This document shows, piece by piece, positions 1 through 11,808 of a stretch of DNA of 64,000 nt; the first letter of the stretch is position 1; every line of letters starts with the position of its first letter. Under the pieces are notes generated by a model that saw only the letters and a program-made list of their open reading frames with translations, was not told the origin of the DNA and did no database searches. This DNA is from Unio delphinus (taxonomy: Eukaryota > Mollusca > Bivalvia > Unionida > Unionidae). The position numbers were made by a program, and so were the translations under genes. The DNA is taken from contig JAQISU010000003.1 in the NCBI GenBank assembly GCA_029339505.1, positions 18,235,001-18,299,000 on the forward strand, given 5' to 3'.

Positions 1-205
1 AGCAACTTAAAAGACCTGGGTTGGGCTTTCATGTGGTACCTTAATAGAAAATAACCTTTATATCAAGGGAGATCACTTTGCTTTCTATTTCTCATATAAG
101 GATGTGAAGATATGTCAAAACAGACAAAATCTCCTCCTGGACAAAGTGGTTTATTCACTCGGCATTTAGAAACATAACCTCTGCTAAAACAAATTTTTTG
201 CGCAT

Positions 206-620
206 TTAGGCTCAAAGGTTGGTGGAGTTGCCACCAGCCTTACATATTGACCAGAGACATTTGCTAACCAACTTCATTCAGGCTGTCAGGTGGAGACCAG
301 AGCCCACATTTTCTCACTTTTATCTCAGAGATCTGTCATCCCAAAGGGCCCAATTCAATCTAGTTGGATCTATATCCACAGCTCAACAGATCACTCTTCC
401 AGGTCATTCAACAGTTTCTTATGATGTAGCTTCACAACTTAAACTAGATTTGCAGGGGAATATTTTTTCATATTTTAAGCTGTGTCACCAACAGATGGAG
501 TACTCTCCAGTTCGATTACCTAGAGCTGTCTTCTATACCTTATGGGACTGGAGATGGTATCTCCAGAGTAAGTCAGTGTACCTCCCTCAATCTCTTACCT
601 GGTCTCCTAAGGTTTTTTGA
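206..620 (+). other. Unassigned open stretch of 133 codons
   Basis: An open frame read from about position 219 to a TGA at 618-620. The composition (WRPEPTFSHF, LPGHSTVSYD) looks protein-like, but I recognise no family and no catalytic motif. An AG after a pyrimidine-poor stretch (gcatttag at about 203-210) precedes it, so an exon is possible, but I see no convincing donor. Its 3' end abuts the hairpin repeat that starts with TGATTGGGTAA, which suggests it belongs to a dispersed repeat rather than to a host gene. Coding status is uncertain. Confidence 0.2.
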
Positions 621-694
621 TTGGGTAACACATTTGTAAAAGAAATCAATACTTACTAGTAAAATGTGTTTCTTTAAGATTACTTACCCAATCA
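618..694. repeat. Imperfect hairpin bounded by TGATTGGGTAA
   Basis: TGATTGGGTAA at 618-628 is matched by its reverse complement TTACCCAATCA at 684-694. The intervening arms are also partly complementary (AAAGAAAT and ATTTCTTT type blocks). A third copy of TGATTGGGTAA lies at 907-917 and opens another short palindromic stretch. This looks like a fold-back or MITE end. Confidence 0.45.
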
Positions 695-2572
695 TCCTTC
701 TCACAGTTACATCCAAAGAGAGCATGCTTTCTGCTATAATAGTAACTGATGTATTCTTGAGCTTTGCTGCCACGTCTTACACCTAAAGGGAGATCATTCT
801 GCCCAGCTGTCACATAGGTAGAAAGACAACTTTTAGCTCCCTTTAGCTAAAAGTAGTATCTGGAATGGCTGGATTTGAAAGGTAGTAAGTAGTTCTCCCA
901 AGGTTATGATTGGGTAAATATTTTTGAAGAAAAAATATTTTACTAGGAAATAATCATAAATCATATTTTCTGTGAGATTTATTTAGTGATATTCAAAGTT
1001 AACACTAAAATATCAAAATTGTTACTATCCAATTTTCATATAGCATGATTACTAGCCAATATAAAGGAAGCTATAATTTGCTTTTTTAGACAGCCGACTA
1101 ACAAATATCTTTATTTTTTGTTTCTCATATTCATAATGATAATATTTGTTAGTGTGTTCTTAAACTCATTTTACAGGAAAGTTTGGTCAGAAAAGTTGTG
1201 TGAAAGGAAAAGAAATTTCTTTCACTATAGTTCCAAATCTGGATTTTTCCTTGTTTTTAAAGTTATGATTTTATTTCATTATTTAGTAGCCTGACTTATT
1301 TCAATATTTAGTAGCCAGAATTATTTCAATATTTATTAGCCTGACTTTGGACAGTTATCTTATTTATGAGAAGAGCTGTTTGAGAGTTTAAATTTCTGAA
1401 GCAGTGAATATTTTTTGTATTAATCATTGAAAGGAAATTGTAATGGAAAATGAATATTGTACTGCTGCCAAAATATTTGTTTTGAAATTATATGAATACA
1501 AAGTGCAAATAAAATTATTACTTAAGTGTAGAATTAGAAAAAAAGTTATTTCTCTAACTTCATCTTTTTATTCCTGAATATCTTTAATTCTAAGTATATT
1601 TCATGATTTTGTATTGTCTCTCAGACTTAAATGTATTAGTCCAGCTATTTTTTACTTTTAGATTCTCCCAGTATTTAGAATGCTTCATATACAACTGTTA
1701 ATTGTTAATAATATATGGTTGTGTCCTTTCTATATGACAAAGCAGTGAAGCACATAAATTCATATTTTTAAAATTTTCTTTAAAGTAAATGAACTCGAAT
1801 GAAATAAAGTATTTAAGCATTTTTTATTTTTGTTTTCCCATTTCCAGTGAACAAAATTTTATATGATTTACATGATCTCCAGTACATGAGTTTCACATGT
1901 TCTCATTGTCACAGCTTATTTCCTTCTAATAACCGTATTTTGGATGTAGTCAGTTCAGTCTTCATACCAGTAATAGCAATGTAGATATTGAAGTAACATG
2001 CCTCTAGCAAAGTGAGGATTTTAGCTCAAGGAGCATCAAGATTGCTTCAAGCATTTTCAAAAATACAATATTGGTTATCATGTATTGATGTATATTATTT
2101 TGGTGATAAACAGAAGTTGTCAAGAACAGTCTTTAAGTATGAAATAGTATTAGAAAGTCACACTCATTGGAAAAGCTTTAGATAGACTTGTCACTCATGG
2201 CAGCACATCTACAAGATGAAAAGAAAAACATTAGAGCTGGAAGCAGAATTCTTTATTTGTAAACAAGAATACTGAAACATTATCATAAAGGTGTTCTTTA
2301 TCGACAGGCAAGAATTTAATACAACCTAAACCAGTCTGATCAACACTGAACTTGCCAGGTCCTTTGATAAACAGAATTCATGACAATAAGGACATTAATT
2401 GTTTGGATAAAATATTCAACCAGTTGACAGAAATTATCACCACATTTGCCCTGAGATAATTAATTTCAGTCCTTCAAGGTAAAAAAAAAAAACAACTAGT
2501 GAGAAATTCACTGAAATAAGTGATTTCAAAGCACAATGTATTTACTAAGCATGAATTATGTTAATTAGAGTT
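695..2572. other. No gene seen (non-coding, AT-rich)
   Basis: No open frame of note, no splice-bounded coding block and no clear repeat on either strand apart from the TGATTGGGTAA copy at 907. Short A and T runs are frequent. Confidence 0.5.
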
Positions 2573-3480
2573 TGACCCTGCTATATAGCACGCTCCATTA
2601 TAACACAAATTCAGATATAACACGGTCATGGTGTGGCTCTCAAAACTTTATATACAGGTATTTTTCTTGTATATGAAAAAATGTCTTAAAGTACCCCCCA
2701 AAAAATGTAAAGGTTTATTATCATTTGGGGGAAGAGATTGCATTTGAATAATACAAGACAATTGGATTGTGGTTTATGAAATTTTTTTTTTATGTTTGTT
2801 TTTCTTCTTAAAAAGTATACAAAATAATGTGAACAAATTTATTATGTGATTCCATAGACCTTTCCCAATGTTGCAAACTTGGATTGTTTTTCCTTAATGG
2901 TGGCAAAATATATCTTCTGGCCATTTTGTTTTTATTTGCGACAGTTTTTGATGTTTAAATTTTGAATATACAATCATTGGTTTGGAGTGAAGAAATTCAG
3001 AGGCTCCATGAATGGAAGCTGACTGCGGGATATAAAATGCACTGAAATTTATCAGTTGTTAAATAAACAAATTCTTTGTCCATATTGACAGACCATCTAA
3101 ACAGTGCATCATTATATCATAATCTGCTTCTCTTGACATCTGGAATGAATACTCTATCCTCTTTTTTGTTGTTGACATTTTTGGTAACAGTGATCAACCG
3201 GACAAAGCATTATCTCATAATCTATCTTTTGTCCGATTTTTGGCTGCTCGCTTAAAATTAATATATTTATATGTCAGTCATAATTAAAATTCCTCTTCTT
3301 TCCACTCAGAATTAAATCCTTCAGAACACTCACATTTTCTGTAATAATCCCAGTTATCAGACCAGAATACATGTCTGTATCGTCTGTTGACCAATTGTTG
3401 GAAAGCAGCATCACGCTGCTACCACAAATGTGTAAATAAAAATAAAACCTCTTGTTTATTAGCTTATTCAATAGGCAGGG
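2573..3480. mobile_element. Possible decayed pogo/Tigger-like DNA transposon fragment
   Basis: The stretch from about 2575 (CCCTGCTATATAGCAC, then TATAACAC copies) resembles the terminal region of Tigger/pogo-type elements, which often carry iterated TATAACAC-like motifs. Part of the - strand between 3274 and 3471 is open for 65 codons but shows no recognisable DDE motif. I see no matching right end. The assignment rests on end flavour only. Confidence 0.25.
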
Positions 3481-3916
3481 AGGAACAGTACCAAATGATG
3501 TCCAATTCTTTTTAAAAATGTACCCAGATAAAATAGTTTGAAACAGATTACCTTTAAAGTACCAATTGTTTTGAAAACATACTCAGCAAATGGAAAATAT
3601 CAGTCTGAATCATGCAATACAACTATTTGATTGGTTCCCAAAAGCTATCTTTTAGCAGTGACTTCAATACTGCATTCATCCTTCATCAAAGCACTACAAT
3701 CTTCAATAAAACAAAGAACTGTTTTTTTTCAAAAGAAGACAGTATCAAACTTATAAAATGTAATTGAATTTGGATTTTTGCATTTTGTAACATGACTGGA
3801 ACATGTTAACTGTGCCGTGAAAGTTTTCTTTATGTGGGAAAAAAATTTATGCTTCCAAATGCTACCAGCGTCAGCATAAAATAAAAACAAACTTTTACCA
3901 GCTTGGGACGAATTCA

Positions 3917-4106
3917 AACTTATATGACCTGTGACAAAATTATTGAATATTTTAAATCTCTGTGTGTGCATGTTTTTAATGGAATTACTTGTATTGTGGA
4001 TTCAATGTATATGATGAGATTTGCTGGTGACTACATGGTCTTGATAATCTATTCACGCAATACATTAGACATGTATATAAATCAATTCAGGGTTCTCTAA
4101 ATAAAC
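3917..4106. repeat. Dispersed repeat, copy 1 (partner at 45233-45470)
   Basis: This segment aligns by eye with 45233-45470: both contain CTGTGACAAAATTAT, then GAATATTTTA, ATGGATTCAATGTAT or its one-base variant, a GCTGGTGA block, and end with GGTTCTCT followed by AATAAA. The second copy lies inside the pogo-like element at 44290-45780, so this copy probably marks a decayed relative. The nominal open frames here are repeat-derived. Confidence 0.55.
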
Positions 4107-4687
4107 TATTATGTTCTCTGTTTTCACTACAGGTGTATTTCTCATTTAATATGCATCGATTAAAGATGGTATTTGTGCTGATGAAGCACATATTTTACCT
4201 CTCGCATTTATTACCTACACCCCAATCCCCTGCAAATTTTGGGGGTACATGCATAATTTATTTTCAGCTAACTTACCTGGTTGCTTCTAACATATCTTGT
4301 TTTAGTGGGGTCACACTATTATTTCAGTCACCTGACCTTAGTCCTTTTGAAAGAGAAATGAAATGCAACTAATAAATAAAAAAGTGTTGAAAAAAGTTTT
4401 CTAATAATTATGTACATGTTATTATCACATTCCATTCAGTTTTCCCAGGCCTAGGAGAACTCACTCCAATTAGATGCCTAAGACACAAATAAACACAATG
4501 ATACTTAATCACTTCATCTCTAAGAACTGAAAGTTTTCTGCTATTTCCAGTGTGTTTAAGCATATGTGTATTCTATATAAAGGCTTAACATTTTTTACAT
4601 TTATCTCTATCCTTTTCTTGATTATAAAGATATTTTTGCAGCTGCTACCTAAGGAGTGTTTTTGTACATTTATAGACCCTCATTGGG
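4107..4687. other. No gene seen
   Basis: Short open frames only, with low-complexity hydrophobic translations. No splice-bounded coding block or repeat was recognised before the LINE begins at about 4690. Confidence 0.4.
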
Positions 4688-4813
4688 TAGTGGCAGATGC
4701 TCTATCTGTTCGGGAAACGGATGAACCCGCCCATACACGAGTTTCCTGCTGCCTTGCAGGTTGGCTTTGGTTAGCCAAAGGCTAAGGGAGTAAACCCTAA
4801 AAGAAAATCAGGA

Positions 4814-6269
4814 GTGGAGACCCTGAGGCAGTTGGACGATGTACTACATTCCCATCTGGCAACTCCTTGGTCTGGAGAGAGATGGGCTCTGCCAGACTAC
4901 TTTGCCCAAGACACACTGATAATGCTGGACAAATCTGAAGTTATCATACCAGATCGGTCGTCATCCGGGTCAACAAGGACTGTGCCTGCCATTTTCCACC
5001 AGGATGGAGGTGATAAGTGTGCTACTGGTACTTTGCATAAAATCAGAGCGAGAGACAACATTGCCATCGCCACCTGGAACATTAGAGCTCTGGCACAAAC
5101 TGGAAGATGCCAAGAGTTGACACATGAGATGGAACACTACACATGCCACATCCTGGGACTCTGTGAAGTAAGATGGAAAGCCCTAGGAGAACACCAAACT
5201 GAGGATGGGCATATATTATACTATAGTGGAGAGTTGGACAAGTCCATAAATGGAGTAGGCTTCCTTGTAAACAAAGCCATCAAGGGATCTGTTCTTGAAT
5301 GTCGCCCCATATCTAGCATCTCCATTCGTCTGAAAGCATCCCCCTTTAACATCACAATTATCCAAGTCTATGCTCCAACTACTGATCATGATGATGAAGA
5401 AATAGGAGTTCTGCAACAAACTTCAAGGTATAATAAACATGGTAAGTAAAAAAGACATCCTTATTATCCAAGGAGACTGGAATGCCAAAGTTGGCAGAGA
5501 TGCTCTAAAAGACTGGGATGCTCATTGTGGACCTTCTTGCAATGAGCTTACTAATGAAAGAGGGAGATGTCTGCTCGAGTTCACAAGCTACAACAACTTT
5601 GTACTAGCCAACACCCTGGGTCAACATAAAGCTTCCCGATGCTGGACATGGCATGCACCAAATGGAACCCATCATAACCAGATCAGCTACATACTAGTTC
5701 AAAACCGGTACCGATCTGGCATCAATAGAGAAAAAACAAGAACGTTTCCAGGTGCTGATGTTGGGAGTGATCACGACCTTGTCATTATGAACTTCCGAGT
5801 GAGGTTGAAGAAAATTAACAAGCCAAAGCAAATCAGGCTCAAATTCAACCTTGAACAACTGAAGGACCCTAACATCTGCAAGTCATTCCAAGCCACAATT
5901 GGAGGAAAATTTGCTCTACTATTTGTGATGGATGTTGATGTTAAAGTGATGACAGACACTTTCAACACAGTTATGACAACAGTTGCCAAGGACATCATTG
6001 GCCTCCATCGCCCAAAGAAAAAACCCTGGGTTACAGAAGAGATTCTGAATCTGTGTGATGTCCGAAGAGACCTAAAAATCACCAGACACACAACAGGGGC
6101 AGTGGAATATCGAGAAATAAACAAGAATGTCAGAAAAAAATTGAAGAAAGCAAAAGAAGATTGGATTGGACAACAGTGCATAGAAATAGAGAACAGGCAA
6201 AAAGGCATTCCAAATTGTGAAAGACCTCACCAGAAAGAAGCAACCGAGAGTCAGTACCATTCAAGATGA
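4814..6269 (+). pseudogene. RTE endonuclease domain (frameshifted)
   Basis: The domain that nicks the genomic target for target-primed reverse transcription. Visible motifs in order: ATWNIRAL (about 5070), LGLCEVRW (5153-5176), VYAPT (about 5365), QGDWNAKVG (about 5468-5494, the GDxN motif) and GSDHDLV (about 5764-5784, the SDH catalytic motif). The frame is lost between about 5410 and 5445 and resumes in another frame; a further shift at about 6205-6220 leads into the RT part. The roughly 80 residues before ATWN are a leader without a recognised domain. The frameshifts make it non-functional. Confidence 0.8.
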
Positions 6270-7831
6270 AAATGGAAAATGCCTCACAGAAGCAAGTGAC
6301 ATTGCAGAAAGATGGACGGAGTATTGTAAAGAACTTTACAACCATCCATCCGCAGAAGACCTAGAGGTGCTTGAAGTTCCAAACTCCACAAATAATGATG
6401 ATTTCCCCATTCTCAAAGAAGAGGTGGAGTCAGCAATAAGAGCACTGAAGAATGGAAAGGCAGCTGGAGCAGACAACATCCCAGCTGAACTTATCAAGAA
6501 TGGTGGGTAATCAGTGATGGAACTACTAACAAAAATCTGCAATAAGATCTGGCAGAGAGGCGAATGGCCAACACAGTGGACCCAGTCACTAATTATAACA
6601 CTCCCCAAAAATCAGTTTGATCAGCAATGCTAGTACGATGATGCTGAAGATCATCTTGAACAGACTGAACCCACAAGCAGAAGAAATAATCGCTGAAGAA
6701 CAGGCAGGGTTCCGTAGTGGAAGAAGCACAACAGAACAAATTTTCAATCTTAGGGTTCTGTGTGAAAAGTACTCACAACATCAACAAGACATCTATCATG
6801 TGTTCATAGATTTCAAAAAGGCTTTTGATAGAGTGTGGCATGAGGTATTGTGGGTCACAATGAAGAAGTACAACAAGGGTCAAAAGTTGACCAACACCAT
6901 CAAGCAGCTGTACGCCAAGGCTACCAGTGCAGTAATTGCTCAAGGTTCTGTGTGGGACTGGTTGAAGACTACAGTTGGAGTACGGCAAGGCTGTGTCCTG
7001 TCACCCACGCTTTTCAACATCTACTTAGAGAGCATCATGAGCGAAGCCCTGGAAAACCACTGTGGGACAGTCAGCATTGGAGGGCGTAACATCACCAACC
7101 TCCGCTTTGCAGACGACATTGAAGGGCTGGCAGGCAGTGAAGATGAGCTTGTCACCTTAGTGAAGAACCTGGATGAAACATCTTCCAGATTTGACATGGA
7201 GATAAGTACTGAGAAGAGAAAGCTGATGACAAATAGTGGCAAACAATTCTCAACCAAGATTAAAGTCAGAGGAAAGGAACTGGAAACAGTGGGCCAATTC
7301 AAATATCTTGGTTCCATAATCATGGAAGAGGGATCAAGAGCAGAAATTTTGTCACAAGCACCGCAAACAACGGCAGCTATTTCAAAGCTAAGACCCATCT
7401 GGAGAGACAAGAACATCTGTCTGAAAACTAAAATCAGATTATTGAGAGCACTAGTCATCTCAATCTTTCTGTATTCATGTGAGGCCTGGACCCTGACAGC
7501 AGAATTACAGTGAAGAATTCAGGCACTTGAAATGAGATGCTACAGAACCATCTTTGGCATCTCTTACATGGACCACATCAGAAATGAAGAAGTGCGCAAC
7601 ACCATCAGGCACAAAGTAGGCCATTATGAAGACCTCCTCACCATTGTCAGAAAGAGAAAGCTGAAATGGTATGGCCATGTCACTAGAGCCAACAGTCTAT
7701 CCACAACAGTTCTGCAGGGTAGTGTCCAAGGTGGTAGAAGGAGAGGTAGACAGAGAAATAAGTGGAGTGACAACATCACAGAATGGACCAGGAAAAGTTT
7801 TGCACAGACACAGGCATTGGCACATGATTGA
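6217..7831 (+). pseudogene. RTE reverse transcriptase and C-terminal region (broken)
   Basis: Reverse transcriptase of the same LINE. Motifs: AGFRSGRSTTEQ (about 6700), FIDFKKAFD (about 6805), GVRQGCVLSP (about 6979-7008), NLRFADDI (about 7096-7119, with the catalytic FADD) and the downstream FKYLGS block. A TAA at 6508-6510 and a small deletion with frame change near 6600 break the N-terminal part. TGA at 7511-7513 interrupts one continuous frame that then carries RKLKWYGHVTR and a Arg-rich GGRRRGRQ block to 7831, the usual RTE C-terminus. All catalytic RT motifs remain. Confidence 0.82.
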
Positions 7832-7901
7832 GTCAACTGGAGTAAACTGGTCAGATGTTCAGCAGCACAGTGCCTCAACGACTACACTAGGTCAAGAGAC
7901 T

Positions 7902-7921
7902 GATGATGATGATGATGATGA
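7902..7921 (+). repeat. (GAT)n 3' tail of the RTE LINE
   Basis: Six to seven tandem GAT units directly after the LINE C-terminal region. This kind of short tandem tail marks the 3' end of RTE elements. Confidence 0.75.
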
Positions 7922-9340
7922 GACCCTCATTGATAACAAAGATTTCACTGTATTTTCTGGATATGTCTGAAAATTGTGCATTGATCTTAGAATATTTGAA
8001 ATATCCTTATATCAAATTGTCTTTGATTTTTTTATTCTTTAAGCTGTGAAATTAACAACTAAGTGAAGTTTAATTCAAACATAACTATGTCTCATGAACA
8101 CATTCCTTTTTTGTTGAACAGTTCACTAAAGTATCACTAGTTAAGCTTAATTTAACAGTGATTAAGTCCTTTGTCCAATAATCAGTAGAGGTTTTGCTGA
8201 CTAAGCTGAATTGTTCGTTTTTTTTTTTTTACGTCTTTAAATACTTAAAAGCATCAAAGCACAAGAAAAAAAGTGCTTTGAATGCCTATAATTGAACAAT
8301 AAACTTTGGGTGTGTAATTAGACTTATGTTAGTCTCTCAAATCATATGTTATAATGTGTAATTGTGAGTCAGCATAATTATCTTACTGTTTGAAGAAACT
8401 GTACAAATTAAGAAAAGAACAATTAACTTTTGTTATCCTTTAAGACTTATATGGACCTGAATTTATTAAAATGGCTGTCATTCATGTATTACCTGTTTTC
8501 AAGATAGTAAGTCTGCTTGTTACCAGTTAATATTTATTTTTGAAAAACAGTAGGGTGAAATAAAATACAAATGCTGGGCAAAATTAAGGAGAGTATTTTT
8601 TAAAGTATATATATATATATATATATATATAATCTGAACCAAACCCCCCGACATTATTCATTAGTCAGTAAATTTTATATGTCAGTGTTTATATTTTTTG
8701 CTACTAATTATTATATCTTTTGAATGCTTTTATTATTAAAATATGTAGATATATGGAGCATGGGACACAGGTCACCAGGCTTAACATAATGGTCACCAGG
8801 CATCAGAATTTGGCCCTTGCCCAAAAATAATTTTATGCTGCTTCACTACTCATCTATTTTGATGGGCATATCACAGATGTTAACATAAAAGCCAGAGGCA
8901 TCCAGACTTTAGACTTCAGTCCACTCTTCCATGTTCCATTGTTTTAGCATTTAGATTTCATGATACATTTGACTGCTTTGCCAATCAAGCCTTCTGCCAT
9001 AGGTTCAGGAGATAGTCACCAAGACAGTGAGGCACTCACTTTCATTATTGATGGTTCTTTCAGGAGGGAATTCACCCTGGACTGAGAACCAGAGCCAGGA
9101 AATATACATGCAATATAATAGAAACAAGTATTACATAATTCAAATTTTAATTTGCTGTCTATAAAAAAGTAAAATGTTTCAATGTTAAGGCAAGATAACC
9201 ACATAAATATTTTTAAAAGTTAGCAAAGACTAATATATTTATGTCAGGGTTAATATTTTTATCTTTTTCTCATTCTTCTTTCCAAATTGTTATAATCTTC
9301 ATCTGTATTAGTGACTAAGTATTTACATTTATTTGCTCAG
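7922..9340. other. Non-coding, upstream of the first recognised host exon
   Basis: Nothing coding recognised on either strand. It holds an (AT)n tract at 8606-8631 and ends in an acceptor-like stretch (TTTGCTCAG at 9332-9340). It is probably an intron, because the exon that follows starts in phase 0 without an initiator. Confidence 0.45.
8606..8631. repeat. (AT)n microsatellite
   Basis: An uninterrupted TA dinucleotide run of about 13 units. Confidence 0.9.
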
Positions 9341-9443
9341 AAAGCTGTAACAGCAATTCAGAGGGCGAAGCGCATGCCTCTGTTAAAGTTAGAAACATTG
9401 ATGGAGTGGTATATTGAGGTAAAGAAAATGGAACAGTTGAGAG
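9341..9443 (+). CDS. Host gene exon A, unidentified basic/helical protein segment
   Basis: Exon-like block between acceptor TTTGCTCAG and donor GAG|GTGAGA. It reads in phase 0 as KAVTAIQRAKRMPLLKLETL and on to a W-rich helical stretch, and leaves one base (phase 1). A second consensus donor, GAG|GTAAAG at 9419, would end in phase 0. The downstream exon at 27861 needs phase 1, so the 9443 donor is preferred. The Polinton sits in the intron that follows. The gene family is not recognised. Confidence 0.6.
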
Positions 9444-10667
9444 GTGAGAAAATTTTCAATACTAAAATTGTAATGATTTGAAAAATTTGACATTAAATTA
9501 TAATAATTTAAAGAATACTCTTATTTCACAAATACAGATGGCATGATCTTTTAGTATAGTAAAAATAGACCTGAAAATCACGTAGCCTCTAAGCTTAAGA
9601 GTAAGCTTGAGATTTAGTGTCAACCAGTCAATAGGACTTTGCCTTTTGTAAAATCACTTTTGGTTGGCTTGGAGTTTAAACACAACTCCAGCTTGTTTTC
9701 AGATCTTTATGATCTTCAGGCCAGGAGAACTCCATAGATGGCTTAACTTGATAAATCTTGCATTCTCGGGATCAAACCTTGAACAACAAATTTGCAAATT
9801 CTTTGTGTCTTCTGCTACATTATCAATGGTAAACTGATTTTAAGAGCTGTTTTGGTTGATTGAACTAAAATTGGCTAACCATTTTCAAGTTTTCACTTTT
9901 GGGAAAGGTACTATAATTGTAATAGTAAATGGCAGGTGAAGTAGATGTTCAAAGCACACCCCCACCTTCCCCAGCTTCCAACTCAGTCAGTCTCAGGATG
10001 CACAGTTCCTGATTGGTAGCTTAGTAGAATCAAACTTGCCAGGTCTGAAATTAAATTGGTCCATTCTTTTGAACAAATAGTCTTTCAAGATATATATTGG
10101 ACTATATATCTACCACATACCTGCCATAACAGTGTCATGCAAAAAACACATATGCATTCAGTACCATCTATTTCAGTAATGGGAGTCATTTTATATTTGA
10201 TTCTAGTTATCTTTAAGTGGTATTCACTTAATTTGGATTCATATTCATCCATACAGCAAAATCAATGTTAAAGTACATAGACATTTTTGGATAAATAAAC
10301 CTAAAGATGTGACCCAGTACAATCCAGACTGAATGTCATGCGCTGTGATGTCACAACAAAAGTTATGCACATTGATAAACAAATTCATACTACCCGTGAC
10401 TGTGAGGATTCCACTTGATGCACTCTTGTTTTGACCAAAGTTTAGTACATGGCCACCATTGTAAAAGTTCATAGCAATAGATAATTTTCATCTGGAAGTA
10501 AGATTAAGAGCATTCAATAATCAGGATTGAATAGACTTTGGTTATAGACAATTAGCATTAAATTTTTAAAGAATAATTTAAATAAAATTTAAAATGAGTA
10601 AATGCGCATACATGACCATGTAACTTGTATTATAGTAATATACTTTGTTTAAATTTGATCACATATG
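9444..10667. other. Left part of host intron before the Polinton
   Basis: AT-rich sequence with no coding block or repeat that I recognise. It runs up to the Polinton target duplication at 10668. Confidence 0.5.
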
Positions 10668-10673
10668 TCAGCA
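10668..10673. repeat. Polinton target site duplication, left copy
   Basis: TCAGCA here matches TCAGCA at 25441-25446. Six-base duplications are the signature of Polinton integration. The outer ends are AGC-rich, so the boundary is ambiguous by one base (the terminal T at 25441 could belong to the repeat). Confidence 0.75.
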
Positions 10674-10906
10674 AGCAGCAGAGGGGGTGAACAGACCAAC
10701 CCCTTAGGCGTTTTTCTCTCTTCCTTCTTGTTAATATTTTATAGAAAGGTTGAATCGACAAACTTAGGCTTCCTAGTAAATGCTTAATAGAAGGGTCTGT
10801 TTGGCAAACTAAGGCTTCCTCGAAATCATAAAAAAAAAATGTCGATGAGGCTAACCAACACTTGTTCGAAGATGCCCTGGTTGTTGGAATTCACCCCCTC
10901 TGCTAC
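10674..10906 (+). repeat. Polinton terminal inverted repeat, left (233 bp)
   Basis: Matches the reverse complement of 25208-25440 over its full length, with about 15 differences counted by eye and no net indel; most are transitions. Within the repeat, the first 18 bases (AGCAGCAGAGGGGGTGAA) recur inverted at the inner end with one mismatch, so each repeat is itself bounded by an inverted motif. A short direct repeat (AGGCTTCCT) also occurs twice inside. Confidence 0.95.
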
Positions 10907-10912
10907 TATGAG

Positions 10913-11576
10913 TTAACCGAATATGTTATCAAGTCCGATACGATATTGCATCCGAGGGTCTGATAAATTTATCGTCACAAATCCGTGTGGGATTGACTGA
11001 GCATGACTAAAGAAATTTCTAAATTGATTATGATCCATATCACCGCCGCACCAAGTTTGCCAAATATTTCGTAGCGTATGAGTATCAACTCCGTTAAATA
11101 CACACAATAAATTGCAGTTATCTCTGATCACTTTTGGTATTTGAGTGTATCGTTGAGTAACATATATCACATCAGTGTTTTTATGTCTGCCTCGGGGAAA
11201 ATATCTTAGCAGGATTCTTTTGATTGTCTAACATGATATCATCATATATGACCAAATTGTTAATACCTCCATCAATATCATCAATGCTCGGTGCTTCTTC
11301 GATATCAGTTATAAACTCAATGATATCTTCATCGATTTCCGATTTTGCTCTCTCGTTGTAATCCTTTAACACTTTGTAACATCTCTGATCGTCTACACTC
11401 GGGGCTACTAAATACAACTTGTCCCATTTCATCCATCTCGTTATTAAATTAAGTAGCAATTGTGCCTTGCCACTTCCAGATGGTCCGATTATAATCGCGC
11501 AAATAGAATTCGGTAACATCACATGGTGTTTAACAGGTTCTTGTCGTCGGGTAACTGAATAATCAATTACATTCAT
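10913..11576 (-). pseudogene. ATP: FtsK/A32-like genome-packaging ATPase (frameshifted)
   Basis: Predicted to pump DNA into capsids. The N-terminal part starts at ATG 11574-11576. It shows Walker A as GPSGSGKA (residues 31-38) and Walker B as NLVIYDDI (about 107-114). The residue after the Walker A Lys is Ala, where Thr or Ser is usual, which may be a further lesion. The frame changes between about 11171 and 11200, in a run of T and C; the C-terminal part (YVTQRYTQIPK and onward) continues in another frame to 10913. Its start is only 17 bp from the divergent start of the zinc-ribbon gene. Its stop lies just inside the left terminal repeat. Confidence 0.88.
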
Positions 11577-11593
11577 ATTATTATATATAAATT
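11577..11593. promoter_or_regulatory. Putative bidirectional TATA-like promoter
   Basis: The whole 17-bp gap between two divergent ATG codons is A/T and contains TATATA readable on both strands. The same TATATA-next-to-ATG arrangement occurs before the genes at 16569, 16934 and 20025. The promoter role is inferred from position and recurrence. Confidence 0.45.
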
Positions 11594-11785
11594 ATGGATC
11601 TATATTGTGTGAAGTGTAAGGCGCGTACTGGCACAGATGACTTGACAACGATTACAACTAAAAATAACCGATCGGCACTTTCTGGTAAGTGTGTACAATG
11701 TAGTACAAAGAAATTTAAATTTGTTTCCCTTGATAAATCAACGGGATTAAAAAAATATGAGGAGGTGATATTGCAGCCAAGCTAA
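11594..11785 (+). CDS. Small zinc-ribbon protein (63 aa)
   Basis: Intact small ORF that begins MDLYCVKCKART and has a second CVQC pair at about residues 34-37, so two CxxC knuckles can bind one zinc. It resembles the short YCVKCK-type zinc-ribbon domain (DUF5679-like) found in large DNA viruses and related elements; I assign this from motif memory only. The molecular role is unknown, possibly nucleic-acid binding. It is divergent from the ATPase and overlaps the open frame of the following PLA2-like gene. Confidence 0.7.
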   Translation: MDLYCVKCKARTGTDDLTTITTKNNRSALSGKCVQCSTKKFKFVSLDKSTGLKKYEEVILQPS

Positions 11786-11808
11786 CTAAACTACCGGGAA
11801 CACCGTGG

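Larger units (their letters stand above)
4690..7925 (+). mobile_element. RTE-type non-LTR retrotransposon, near full length but broken
   Basis: One LINE in + orientation with an apurinic-type endonuclease followed by a reverse transcriptase and a C-terminal region, ending in a (GAT)n tail at 7902-7921. A simple-repeat tail in place of poly(A) is usual for the RTE clade. The left limit is set where a GC-richer 5' leader begins (about 4690). Frameshifts near 5430, 6210 and 6600 and stops at 6508 and 7511 disable it. I see no clear target duplication. It lies in + orientation upstream of the first recognised host exon. Confidence 0.8.

Noticed and set aside
5771..6208. 145-codon frame on the - strand
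   Set aside because: Antisense to the RTE endonuclease and linker; low-complexity Phe/Ser composition.
7021..7458. 145-codon frame on the - strand
   Set aside because: Antisense shadow of the RTE reverse transcriptase, which has clear RT motifs on the + strand.
9341..9418. Shorter exon A using donor GAG|GTAAAG
   Set aside because: It would end in phase 0 and force an early stop in exon B; the 9443 donor gives matching phase.
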